Part shown: positions 7,253-14,054 of the stretch, one piece after another
How the letters are laid out: every line of letters starts with the position of its first letter
Position numbering within the stretch: the first letter of the stretch is position 1
Assembly (NCBI GenBank): GCA_900550135.1
Contig: URQO01000013.1
Coordinates: 1-35,344 of the forward strand
Direction: 5' to 3'
Origin: an uncultured Eubacterium sp.
GTDB lineage: Bacteria; Bacillota; Clostridia; Lachnospirales; Lachnospiraceae
Length of the DNA: 35,344 nt
The notes under the pieces: model-generated
The model's input: only the letters and a program-made list of their open reading frames with translations
Databases searched by the model: none
Told to the model about the DNA's origin: nothing
Made by a program: the position numbers and the translations under genes

Positions 7253-7951
7253 ATGAAAATTGCAATAGTTGATGATGAGGCTTACTGGAGAGAAAAGGCA
7301 GAAGAATGCATTAAGGAAGAGATGAAAAATGAAATAGCGATTACAGTGTATGACAATCCAATATCCTATTTGGAATCTAAGGATGAATATGATATATCTT
7401 TAATAGATATAGAAATGGATGAGTTAGATGGCTTTGAAACTATTAAAAAAGCCAGAGAGAAAAATAAGGATACCATCTTTATGATATTAACAACACATAC
7501 GGAAATGAGCAGAAGAGGTTATCTCGTAAATGCATTTAGATATTTGGACAAAGTGAATTTAAAAGAAGAGCTGAAAGAGGCGTTTTATTCAGCAAAAAAA
7601 TTGCTTGAAAAGGATAAAAAGATAACCTTAAATATCGTTGGAGAAGCACAGCAGGAGGTAGCGCTAAAAAACATTTATTATTTTGAAGCACAAAGACATG
7701 GGGTACTGATTTATACGACATTGGGAGTAAAAAGATGTAACGACAGTATGTCGGAGATGGAACAGAAACTGGACAATAAATGGTTTTACAGATGCCATAA
7801 TTCGTTTATAGTAAATCTGGACGAAATAGAATCACTAAAAGGCACAGTAATATATATGAAGAACGGTAATGATATAGATATATCAAGAAGGAAGGTCAGC
7901 GAGTTTAAAAAAGTTTTTTTGAAAAGACAATATGAATGTGCAAATGGTTAA
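7253..7951 (+). CDS. LytTR-family response regulator
   Basis: 232 aa. Receiver domain 1-120 with acidic pocket D7/D8 (VDDEA), phosphoacceptor D52 (SLIDIEMDELDG), T/S and Lys positions in ILTTHTE and FRYLDK. LytTR DNA-binding domain about 128-228 (NIYYFEAQRHGVLIYTT, WFYRCHNSFIVNLDEI, ISRRKVSEFKKVFLKR), all hallmarks of the family. It is co-transcribed with the kinase and followed by a terminator. LytTR proteins bind direct repeats about 21 bp apart; such repeats occur at 5707-5758, at 8045-8076 in front of the secreted-protein operon and at 12930-13004 outside the element, so these are its expected targets. Confidence 0.93.
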   Translation: MKIAIVDDEAYWREKAEECIKEEMKNEIAITVYDNPISYLESKDEYDISLIDIEMDELDGFETIKKAREKNKDTIFMILTTHTEMSRRGYLVNAFRYLDKVNLKEELKEAFYSAKKLLEKDKKITLNIVGEAQQEVALKNIYYFEAQRHGVLIYTTLGVKRCNDSMSEMEQKLDNKWFYRCHNSFIVNLDEIESLKGTVIYMKNGNDIDISRRKVSEFKKVFLKRQYECANG

Positions 7952-7952
7952 G

Positions 7953-7975
7953 AAGTCACGTAAGTGGCTTTTTTT
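7953..7975 (+). terminator. Intrinsic terminator after the two-component operon
   Basis: AAGTCAC (7953-7959), a 4-nt loop, GTGGCTT (7964-7970) and a T run to 7975, two bases after the regulator's stop codon. It separates the sensor operon from the effector operon. Confidence 0.85.
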
Positions 7976-8044
7976 GTTGCAAAAGTATGGTAAGCAATAT
8001 TGTGCTTACAAAACATTAATAATAAACATTTTCACATTTAGAAC

Positions 8045-8114
8045 TACCATTTAAGTAAAAATATATACCATTTAGGCAAAAGACATTGAGTTTATGAAAG
8101 TAAAAGGATATATT
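8045..8114 (+). promoter_or_regulatory. LytTR-box promoter (array II) of the effector operon
   Basis: Two direct boxes, TACCATTTAAG (TTTA at 8050) and TACCATTTAGG (TTTA at 8071), are exactly 21 bp apart. Ten bases after the second box comes TTGAGT (8086-8091), a 17-bp spacer and TATATT (8109-8114). Boxes placed just upstream of a weak -35 are the arrangement by which AgrA and ComE activate transcription. The same boxes and TTGAG recur at 12970-13018. Transcription would start about 8121 and leave a 75-nt leader before the secreted-protein gene. Confidence 0.75.
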
Positions 8115-8196
8115 CAGATTGTTTTGAAACAAAGTATTAAATAAAATACGTATTTTATAAAAAGACACTATGAACAAAAAAGGAAAGAGGTACAAA

Positions 8197-8988
8197 ATGA
8201 GTAAAAAAATTGTAAGAAAGATTACAAGCATAATATTAGTAGTTAGTATGGCATTGACAAGTATAACATTCACTGATGTTTATGCTCAAGACCAAGATAG
8301 TTACAAAAATACAATTCAGATAGATGGGACGAGTTATGATATCAGAGCAAAAGATACACTAGAGGGGCGAAAAGTTGAAGTAATATATAATGATAAAAAA
8401 TATGAATATGTAATTTCTGATGATAAGCTTACAGCGAAAGAATATGAAGTAAGTGGAAAAAACTTTTGGGGAGAAGAGAAATATAAAAAAATTAATTCAG
8501 AAACATATACATTAGATAGAGAAGAAAACTTGGGTGAGATTTATGCACAAAAGATTAATTATGGTTCTACTCATAAAATTCCATCAGGATATAAGTGGAG
8601 ATATTGGTATCAAGTAGGGAGTAACGGAAGAAAACAATATTTAAAATTGGGATGTAGTGCAACCTATAGGGTAAGAGTTGATAGCCTTAGTAACTATAAT
8701 AAAAAACAATGTGATAAATTTAAATCCAAAGTAAATAAATGTATTAGCAATGATACAAAATGTAGAGCGATTTGTACAGCTGGCTCAATATCATATGTGG
8801 CACTTGCAGCATTAATAGCGGCAAATATAGTAGTAGTGCCAGTTGGTGTAGTATTAGATTTGGTTTGTGGTGCATTTGGAATAGGAAGCGCTGTCGCGGC
8901 AGCAAATTATTACATTGATGCGTATTTTGCATACAAGGATGCAGGAGATTATTATACAATTGTTAAGGGATTAGGGAAAAAAATATAG
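8197..8988 (+). CDS. Secreted Cys-containing protein with hydrophobic C-terminus, candidate bacteriocin/toxin
   Basis: 263 aa from the ATG behind GGAAAGAGGT; an in-frame ATG at 8170 is less likely. A Sec signal peptide (KKIVRK, hydrophobic IILVVSMALTSITF, cleavage likely after DVYA, residue 30) is followed by a hydrophilic, Lys/Tyr-rich region to about 190 and a strongly hydrophobic Ala/Val/Gly segment at 194-238 ending with an aromatic YYIDAYFAYKDAGDYY stretch and a GLGKKI tail. Six cysteines at 153, 172, 182, 189, 193 and 224 could form disulfides. I do not recognize a named family. The layout fits a secreted membrane-active protein. The subtilase begins 3 nt after its stop, suggesting that it is processed or degraded by that protease. 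LytTR boxes precede the operon. Function is inferred. Confidence 0.8.
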   Translation: MSKKIVRKITSIILVVSMALTSITFTDVYAQDQDSYKNTIQIDGTSYDIRAKDTLEGRKVEVIYNDKKYEYVISDDKLTAKEYEVSGKNFWGEEKYKKINSETYTLDREENLGEIYAQKINYGSTHKIPSGYKWRYWYQVGSNGRKQYLKLGCSATYRVRVDSLSNYNKKQCDKFKSKVNKCISNDTKCRAICTAGSISYVALAALIAANIVVVPVGVVLDLVCGAFGIGSAVAAANYYIDAYFAYKDAGDYYTIVKGLGKKI

Positions 8989-8991
8989 CCA

Positions 8992-10164
8992 ATGAGAACA
9001 AAAAAAGTAAAATGGTTTTTTTTAACATTTATGTTTAGCATATTATGCATATGCATTATGATAATTCAGACTAATCATTCCAAAGATAAGGATAATATTG
9101 CGAAAAACGAAAAAGAAAGTAATGAGATAGAAAACAATGAAAGTACCATAACGAAATTTGCTTTGAAAGATAAAAGAATCATTCAGTGGGAATATAATAA
9201 TAATGGGAAATTCAAAATGTTTATTGATGATGATATTGATTGGATTGATAAAAAAGCTATTGCTAACAAGAAAATGGATATTTCAATGGTTGATTTAAAT
9301 GAATATTTAAAATATCGTAAATGTACTATTGCAGTTATTGATTCAGGAATTAATATTGAAAATGCTATTTTAAAAAGACATTTGTGGAAAAATACTGATG
9401 AAAAGATAGATAATATTGATAACGATGCAAATGGGTATGTGGATGACATATGTGGATATAATTTTAAAGATAACAACACTGAATTGTTTTCTAGGGAGGA
9501 TACAAGTCATGGTACAAGTATAGCCAATATACTATGTACAAATTCAACAGAAGATGGTAATTTTGAAGAAAACGAGTTTATTGAATTTATGCCATTAAAA
9601 ATCATGCAACAAGGTAATGATGGGGAGTGTGATGACTTGGTAGACGCTATACTTTATGCTCAAGAAAATGGGGCTGAAATTTGTGTTGTAAGTTTGCTTA
9701 TGTTTAAAGAGAACTTAAAATTGAAAAAGGTAATAAAAGAATCTAATATGCTTTTTGTGGTAGCGGCTGGTAATTATAATTTAGACATAGATGAAGTGAA
9801 AATGTATCCTAGTAGTTATAATTTTAATAATGTTGTTACGGTAGGAAGTTTTAGATGTGATGGATGTTTAAGTACTACTTCTAACTATGGTGAAAGTGTT
9901 GATATTGTAGCACCAGGAACGGATATTTTATGCTTAACAAAAGATAATAAAGTTTCTTATATGGGTGGAACTTCTTTTGCTGTGCCATATGTTGCAAAGG
10001 CCTGTGCAATAATATATAGTATGAGTGAAGAAATAAAGTCAGCAAATGAGATGAAGAAAATACTATTAGATGTAGCATCTAAAAATAAATGCCTAAAAGG
10101 GAAAATAAAAGATAATAATCAGCTAAATATTTTGAACATAATACAAAAATTGAAGGAGGAGTAA
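8992..10164 (+). CDS. S8 (subtilisin-like) serine protease, membrane-anchored
   Basis: 390 aa. An N-terminal hydrophobic segment (8-26) after KKVKW acts as signal anchor or signal peptide; a short acidic linker/pro-region runs to about 105. The S8 catalytic set is complete: D117 in IAVIDSGI, H173 in TSHGTSIANIL, oxyanion N261 in VVAAGNYN and S328 in MGGTSFAVPYVAK. Length is that of a minimal subtilase with no extra C-terminal domain. It is translationally coupled to the secreted-protein gene (3-nt gap; no strong RBS of its own) and followed 4 nt later by a small membrane protein gene. Likely roles are maturation of the secreted protein, generation of a signal peptide, or producer self-protection. 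The active-site residues suggest a functional enzyme. Confidence 0.93.
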   Translation: MRTKKVKWFFLTFMFSILCICIMIIQTNHSKDKDNIAKNEKESNEIENNESTITKFALKDKRIIQWEYNNNGKFKMFIDDDIDWIDKKAIANKKMDISMVDLNEYLKYRKCTIAVIDSGINIENAILKRHLWKNTDEKIDNIDNDANGYVDDICGYNFKDNNTELFSREDTSHGTSIANILCTNSTEDGNFEENEFIEFMPLKIMQQGNDGECDDLVDAILYAQENGAEICVVSLLMFKENLKLKKVIKESNMLFVVAAGNYNLDIDEVKMYPSSYNFNNVVTVGSFRCDGCLSTTSNYGESVDIVAPGTDILCLTKDNKVSYMGGTSFAVPYVAKACAIIYSMSEEIKSANEMKKILLDVASKNKCLKGKIKDNNQLNILNIIQKLKEE

Positions 10165-10168
10165 AATA

Positions 10169-10354
10169 ATGAAAGTTGAAAAGAAAAAAATCGTTATCCT
10201 TTTGATAATGATAATATCAATTTTAATTTGTTTGTTTAATTTTATGAGTATTATAATGGATGATTTCTTTTGGAAAACACAATATACAGTAATTATGTTT
10301 TTTATTGATACAATATTAATTCTATTATTAATATTTTCTAGAAAAAGAAGTTAG
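10169..10354 (+). CDS. Small two-TM protein, possible immunity protein
   Basis: 61 aa behind a perfect GGAGGAG site, 4 nt after the subtilase stop. MKVEKKK is followed by a hydrophobic stretch (8-28, IVILLIMIISILICLFNFMS), an acidic/aromatic loop (DDFFWKTQY) and a second hydrophobic stretch (about 38-56, VIMFFIDTILILLLIF), ending RKRS. No family is recognized. Small, basic-ended two-TM proteins encoded last in bacteriocin operons are often immunity proteins, which is the basis of the suggestion; it could equally be a protease partner. Confidence 0.7.
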   Translation: MKVEKKKIVILLIMIISILICLFNFMSIIMDDFFWKTQYTVIMFFIDTILILLLIFSRKRS

Positions 10355-10363
10355 AATTGATGA

Positions 10364-10516
10364 ATGATATTAATAAAATGTTGTAGGATAGGAATTGTAA
10401 TAGTACTAATTTCATCATTCTTTGCATAGAAGATAGCTATTATTTGGAATAAAAAGAGAAAAATGGATAACTTATTATTATTACAAATAAATGTATTAAT
10501 TAAGTATAAAACCTAA
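10364..10516 (+). pseudogene. Small membrane-protein ORF interrupted by an in-frame TAG
   Basis: Starting at the ATG at 10364, a 21-codon frame reads MILIKCCRIGIVIVLISSFF and Ala, then TAG (10427-10429). The same frame stays open for 28 more codons (KIAIIWNKKRK, then an Asn/Leu-rich stretch) to TAA at 10516. The product would be a 50-aa TM peptide like its upstream neighbour. There is no clear RBS. It may be a decayed second small membrane protein, or simply chance in AT-rich DNA. Confidence 0.25.
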
Positions 10517-10517
10517 A

Positions 10518-10528
10518 ATCCTTCCCAC
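10518..10528. other. Integrase arm-type site candidate at the right end
   Basis: The word TTCCCACAA, preceded by CC, repeats the motif found twice direct and once inverted at about 450-483 near the other end. Occurrence just inside both att sites suggests integrase arm binding. Confidence 0.4.
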
Positions 10529-10580
10529 AAACACTTGAACTTTTTACATTTTATTATAAAATACCATAATGTTTTATATT

Positions 10581-10620
10581 GCCCGCAATGCCCGATAAAC
10601 AAAGGTATTGTGGGCATTTT
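10581..10620 (+). terminator. Intrinsic terminator near the right end of the element
   Basis: GCCCGCAAT (10581-10589) pairs with ATTGTGGGC (10607-10615), one mismatch, followed by ATTTTTAT. It probably ends the effector operon and shields the host tRNA-like site. Confidence 0.7.
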
Positions 10621-10680
10621 TATAACACAAAATAATGTTTAATAAACTGATATAAAATGCTCTAGGGCTTTCAGGGTGTG

Positions 10681-10770
10681 CAGGGTTCGAGCCCCTGGAG
10701 GCGCACTTGCGGGTACCGTTTCGGACATTAAATTGCCTGGGGTGGTACTTTTTCTTTGTGCGTAAACAAT
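10681..10770 (+). repeat. Right attachment site (attR) with tRNA 3'-end fragment
   Basis: CAGGG-TTCGAGC-CCCTG (10681-10697) is a perfect tRNA T-arm, followed by GAGGCGC and A (10698-10705), the 3' acceptor strand and discriminator base. The 5' half of a tRNA is not present upstream, so this is the 3' fragment left by insertion. The 55 bp from 10699 equal bases 1-55 of the window, and the GTACC...GGTAC stem plus T run (10713-10757) would be the tRNA terminator. An acceptor starting GCGCCTC would fit an Arg-type tRNA, but identity cannot be proven here. Confidence 0.75.
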
Positions 10771-10908
10771 GAGTCACATATAAATAAAAAAAGAATATGC
10801 TGTAAGGAAAGCTTGCTTTCACTACAGCATATTCTTTTTTTATTTGATGCGACGAATGTCGCATCAGCGAGATGAAGCAAAGCGTAATCGAGCTGTATGT
10901 GACTCATT
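10756..10908 (+). repeat. Structured repeat family A, right copy
   Basis: Nested perfect arms: AATGAGTCACATA (10768-10780) with TATGTGACTCATT (10896-10908), enclosing a 23-bp perfect stem (10782-10804 with 10823-10845) whose apex is GAAAGC-TT-GCTTTC, then the hairpin GATGCGAC-GAAT-GTCGCATC (10846-10865), then CAGC-GA-GAT / ATC-GA-GCTG (10865-10895). The A-run/T-run flanks make the long stem a good bidirectional terminator. The left-end copy at 57-215 shares layout and core but has different, still complementary, arms. Confidence 0.7.
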
Positions 10909-11015
10909 AAAGTAGTGGGTAAGCGACGAATGTCGCATCAGCGAGATGGAACGAAGTGAAATCGAGCTGTATGTGACTCATTAAAGTGGTGGGTAGTGCG
11001 ACGATTGTCGCATCT
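10852..11015 (+). repeat. Tandem 70-75 bp units of the family A core
   Basis: The block starting GACGAATGTCGCATCAGCGAG recurs at 10925 after about 73 bp with the same GTATGTGACTCATTAAAGT-GTGGGTA tail, and a third, truncated unit starts near 10998 (GCGACGATTGTCGCATC). Substitutions between units fall mainly in the small apical loop of the GA-containing stem. The rest of the intergenic stretch to 11096 holds the palindrome GTATAT-atc-ATATAC (about 11066-11080) and an RBS. Confidence 0.65.
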
Positions 11016-11096
11016 CCCAAGGGGTCAGTTGTTGAAAAAAAGGTACTATGCCATATGATAAAATTGTATATATCATATACAAGGGAGGAAACAATC

Positions 11097-11567
11097 ATGG
11101 CAGAGGATAATTGCACAGAAAATAGCCAACAGGAAAATCAATCGCAGGAAGGTCAGGCGAAGGAATTCCAATTAATTTCAACAAGGGGAGTCAAGACTTC
11201 GGAGGTTTTTAGAAAAAGAGTTACCAATATAAAGATTGATAACGAAATGATGGAAGTAAATATGATTCCTGAAAAGTACAATGCTGTACCTAAAATGTAT
11301 TTAAACGATATAACCGGTATTCAGTTAAGTACTAAAATAGCAAATTACTTTTTATATGCAGTGGTATTGCTTTGCGTTGTAGGTATTGCTTCATTAGAAT
11401 TTTATTTTGGAATAGCAGCTTTAATTTTTTTGTGGGCAGGACGAAACAGCAAAATTACTATTACATTAAAAAACGGTATGGAAGCAGAAATCTATTCAGC
11501 GTTTAAAAGTGATGCAGTTGAATTTGTAGACTATTTAAAACAAGTTACAAACTTACCTGAAGAATAA
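11097..11567 (+). CDS. Small membrane protein with cytoplasmic flanks, unknown function
   Basis: 156 aa from the ATG behind GGGAGGAAAC; the frame is open further upstream but lies in the repeat. Residues 1-25 are Gln/Glu-rich and disordered; about 25-75 form a predicted beta-rich region (FQLISTRGVKTSEVFRKR, VTNIKIDNEMMEV); about 83-118 contain two close hydrophobic segments (YFLYAVVLLCVVGIASLEF, FGIAALIFLWAG); the tail KITITLKNGMEAEIYSAFKS is again beta-rich. The split beta/TM/beta layout resembles bacterial PH-like membrane proteins, but I cannot name the family. It is 28 nt before the lipoprotein gene and probably co-transcribed. Confidence 0.75.
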   Translation: MAEDNCTENSQQENQSQEGQAKEFQLISTRGVKTSEVFRKRVTNIKIDNEMMEVNMIPEKYNAVPKMYLNDITGIQLSTKIANYFLYAVVLLCVVGIASLEFYFGIAALIFLWAGRNSKITITLKNGMEAEIYSAFKSDAVEFVDYLKQVTNLPEE

Positions 11568-11595
11568 ATTTATTGTAAAAGGAGATGATGGAGAT

Positions 11596-12681
11596 ATGCG
11601 TAAAATTTTGGCAATAATGTTAAGTTGTATATTAGTATTTTCCATGACAGGTTGCTCAAGTGAAAGCTCGAAATACAGTGGAGAAGGAACAAAGGAAAAT
11701 AAATATGTAAAATTAGTAAAGGAAACAAAAAATAAATATTATTCGGATCTTACATATGGTGATGCATTTAAGTATTTCTTTTCTAATCCGAAGTGGGAGT
11801 TCTTTAAGGGAGAACGTGTATTAGAGACCACAGAATCGGGTGCCACTAAAACAAAGGAAAAGTGCGATATCGTTGAATTTACAGGAGGATGTACATTCAA
11901 TGACAAAGAGGTTAAGGTTGTTCTTCAATTTGATATTGATAGAAGTAAAAATACATTTGAACCAAGTGCTTTAAAATTTGATGGTGAAGAACGGGATATG
12001 ATTTTGATAGATGGGCTTATTGGAAAAGCTTTTCAGGAATATGAAAATGAACAGAAGAGTTTAACTAAAAAAGCAGGTTCAAAAGATAAGGTTGATTTAC
12101 AGTCTCTTGCAGATTGCATTATGTCTTTTAGTGATCCACCGACGGGAGCTATGGATAATTTTGAAGAGTATTATACAAAACAATATAATATATGGAAAAA
12201 TAAAGAAGGTTATTATTCAATAATCCAAAATGAAGACGGTACTTTTAAGCATATTGATTATAATGAGGCATATTCAGATATTCTTAAGGAATACGAAGAA
12301 GGAGACGATGATTATTACAGTGCTAGTTATGGATTGTATGATATAGATCACAATGGCACATATGAATTGATTATTTCCTATGGAACAAATGAGGCAGACC
12401 GGTCAAATGCTGTATATGAATATACAGATTCAGGTGTTAAATATATCGGTGAAATTACGGGTTCAGTTGGTTTGTATGGAGCTGAAAACAGAAATGGTAT
12501 TTATGCAGTAAGGGGAAAGATGGGAAGTGAAACAATTAGAAGAATAACTCTTGATGATGAAAATTTAACAGATGATATTATTTTGGAAGAAGATGTAGGA
12601 GAGGGAGATTATTATTCTAATGATGATTACGTTGAAATGACAGATATATATGATTATTCAGCAATAGAATCGATGGATTAA
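11596..12681 (+). CDS. Lipoprotein with Asp-rich C-terminal repeat-like motif
   Basis: 361 aa. The lipobox SMTGC places the lipidated Cys at residue 20, so it is anchored outside the membrane. The middle (about 30-150) is a compact alpha/beta region (YSDLTYGDAFKYFFSNPKW, VVLQFDIDRSKNTFEP), and the C-terminal part has YDIDHNGTYELIISYG (about 250-265), a calcium-binding-loop-like DxDxNG motif seen in many Lachnospiraceae surface proteins, followed by beta strands. No enzyme motif is visible. It follows the small membrane protein and ends with a strong terminator. Function unknown. Confidence 0.8.
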   Translation: MRKILAIMLSCILVFSMTGCSSESSKYSGEGTKENKYVKLVKETKNKYYSDLTYGDAFKYFFSNPKWEFFKGERVLETTESGATKTKEKCDIVEFTGGCTFNDKEVKVVLQFDIDRSKNTFEPSALKFDGEERDMILIDGLIGKAFQEYENEQKSLTKKAGSKDKVDLQSLADCIMSFSDPPTGAMDNFEEYYTKQYNIWKNKEGYYSIIQNEDGTFKHIDYNEAYSDILKEYEEGDDDYYSASYGLYDIDHNGTYELIISYGTNEADRSNAVYEYTDSGVKYIGEITGSVGLYGAENRNGIYAVRGKMGSETIRRITLDDENLTDDIILEEDVGEGDYYSNDDYVEMTDIYDYSAIESMD

Positions 12682-12751
12682 AAATTTTATATACATAAGT
12701 AAGATGTTAAAGGCAAGAGTGTCGGTAACATGCAAAGTTTCATTAAAGAAA

Positions 12752-12797
12752 AGATTGCTATTTCATTAATTTGATTAATGAGGTAGCAATTTTTTTC
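12752..12797 (+). terminator. Intrinsic terminator after the lipoprotein gene
   Basis: ATTGCTA-tt-TCATTAAT pairs with ATTAATGA-gg-TAGCAAT, closing at 12790, then seven T. The surrounding stretch 12682-12929 shows no gene. Confidence 0.9.
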
Positions 12798-12929
12798 TTT
12801 TGTAATTTATATTGTGTATAAGAACGTAATATAAAAATTTCTAAAAAATATAATAAAAAGTTAAGAAATAACGGTGAGAAAATGGGGGAAGTTTCTGTGA
12901 AAATAAAGAGTGATACAGGGATTAGCAAT

Positions 12930-13019
12930 TACCATTTAGGTGAAAACAATATACACTTAGGAAATTTTTATTTACATTTTAAGTAAAAAAACATACCATT
13001 TAGGCAAAAAATATTGAGC
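12930..13019 (+). promoter_or_regulatory. LytTR-type box array III, outside the element
   Basis: Four direct boxes with TTAGG or TTAAG at 12936, 12957, 12979 and 13000, spaced 21, 22 and 21 bp. The last two and the following TTGAG (13014-13018) closely match array II at 8045-8091; the first two match array I. A -10 candidate TATAGA lies at 13035-13040. This is the most complete array, yet it lies more than 2 kb beyond attR and drives only a truncated gene. Confidence 0.65.
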
Positions 13020-13020
13020 A

Positions 13021-13374
13021 TATGAATACGAAAATATAGAAAATGTTCAGAATTTTTTTGATGTAGAAGAGTCAAGTGACTCACAACATAATATGGGATG
13101 CTATGTTTATAAGGATGCAGAAAGTGTAAACATAATACCAATAGAGGCAAATATTCTGGTTGATGAGAAAAATAGTGAAACAATCAAAGAAACAGATGAT
13201 AAATCATGGCAAATAAAACCAGCGATTATGCTAAAGAAGACTGATGGTAAAAACAGTGTTGCAAAAATGACAGTTTATGTAAGTTATTTTTCAATTTTTG
13301 GAGGATTGAGATATTATACTATGAAAAAAACAGCAAGTTGTACGATTAAATTTAAAAATCACAAAAAGGTGTAA
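13021..13374 (+). pseudogene. 5'-truncated gene behind a LytTR promoter
   Basis: The frame ending at 13374 is open from just after a stop at 13015-13017, but has no ATG with an RBS: the first ATG (13093) is internal and lacks one. The only ATG close behind the promoter (13022) hits TAG after five codons. The readable product (about 117 codons, ending YYTMKKTASCTIKFKNHKKV) is soluble and beta-rich with no recognized domain. The likeliest history is a deletion joining the LytTR promoter to the middle of a secreted-protein gene. A non-canonical start at 13093, giving 93 aa, cannot be excluded. Confidence 0.5.
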
Positions 13375-13406
13375 AAATATATTACTATTTATAATGGAGA
13401 GAAGCA

Positions 13407-13979
13407 ATGAATATATCAGATAGAATTTTTCAATTATTAAAGGAAAGAGGAGATTCTATAGAGGAGTTTGGAAAGAACGTTGGAATCCCCACACAAGAGA
13501 TTTATGACTGGAAAGATGGAAAAGACATTCCCAAAGCAGACATGATTGTGTTAATAGCAAGTTACTTTAATACAACAACGGATTATATATTAACAGGAAA
13601 AGAACATAAAAATGACAATAAAGTTTTGTTTTCGGTTGCAACATGTTTTAGTATTATTGGAATCGTAATTTTATTTATTGATATGTTCCTGACATGGAAT
13701 ATAGAACAGAACTTTATGGACAATTATATGAAAGCTGCAAAAATTATATATGCATTATGTATATGCATAAGCATTATATTGTTCTTTATATCAAATGAAA
13801 GAACAAATAATGAAAGAGTGAGAAAGTTTTGGATAATTAACATTTGGGCATATGCGGGTATTATTCCTGTGCTTGTGTATTTGTTTATTGTTCCGGGAAT
13901 CTTTTGGGCATTATGTTCATATGTTGTTACAGTATTTGTAGGAGAAATGGTTCTGTTAATAATAAAAAAGAATAAATAA
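13407..13979 (+). CDS. Xre-family HTH protein with four-TM C-terminal domain
   Basis: 190 aa. Residues 3-62 are a Cro/C1-type HTH (IFQLLKERGDSIEEFGKNVG, IYDWKDGKDIP, LIASYFNTTTDYILTG). After a short linker come four hydrophobic segments: about 74-94, 109-127, 142-160 and 164-186. Such membrane-tethered Xre proteins are frequent in Firmicutes, where their signals are mostly unknown. The RBS GGAGAG precedes the start. It lies 32 nt behind the truncated gene and may once have been co-expressed with it. Confidence 0.85.
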   Translation: MNISDRIFQLLKERGDSIEEFGKNVGIPTQEIYDWKDGKDIPKADMIVLIASYFNTTTDYILTGKEHKNDNKVLFSVATCFSIIGIVILFIDMFLTWNIEQNFMDNYMKAAKIIYALCICISIILFFISNERTNNERVRKFWIINIWAYAGIIPVLVYLFIVPGIFWALCSYVVTVFVGEMVLLIIKKNK

Positions 13980-14054
13980 AATCTTTGCCCTAAACATTGA
14001 CTAATTATTACATTAGAACTATAGTTAGTAAAAAAGTTAAGGGAGGACTTGGCT

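Larger units (their letters stand above)
1..10753. mobile_element. Integrative mobilizable element with relaxase, oriT and a LytTR-regulated secreted-protein cassette
   Basis: The limits are set by a perfect 55-bp direct repeat at 1-55 and 10699-10753. The left end carries a tyrosine integrase reading toward the repeat. The interior holds an Xre/excisionase switch, a DUF3847 protein, a RSF1010-like oriT and a MobQ-type relaxase, but no type IV secretion genes, no coupling protein and no replication initiator. It should therefore excise and be mobilized in trans by a helper conjugative element. Cargo is a GHKL/LytTR two-component system plus a secreted protein, subtilase and small membrane protein. 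The left repeat begins exactly at the window edge, so the true left boundary may lie a few bases outside. Element identity is seen; transfer is inferred. Confidence 0.85.

Noticed and set aside
12880..12987. 35-codon ORF running through LytTR array III
   Set aside because: The frame is made of the repeated boxes themselves (repeated HLG codons) and lacks an RBS; the regulatory reading explains it better.
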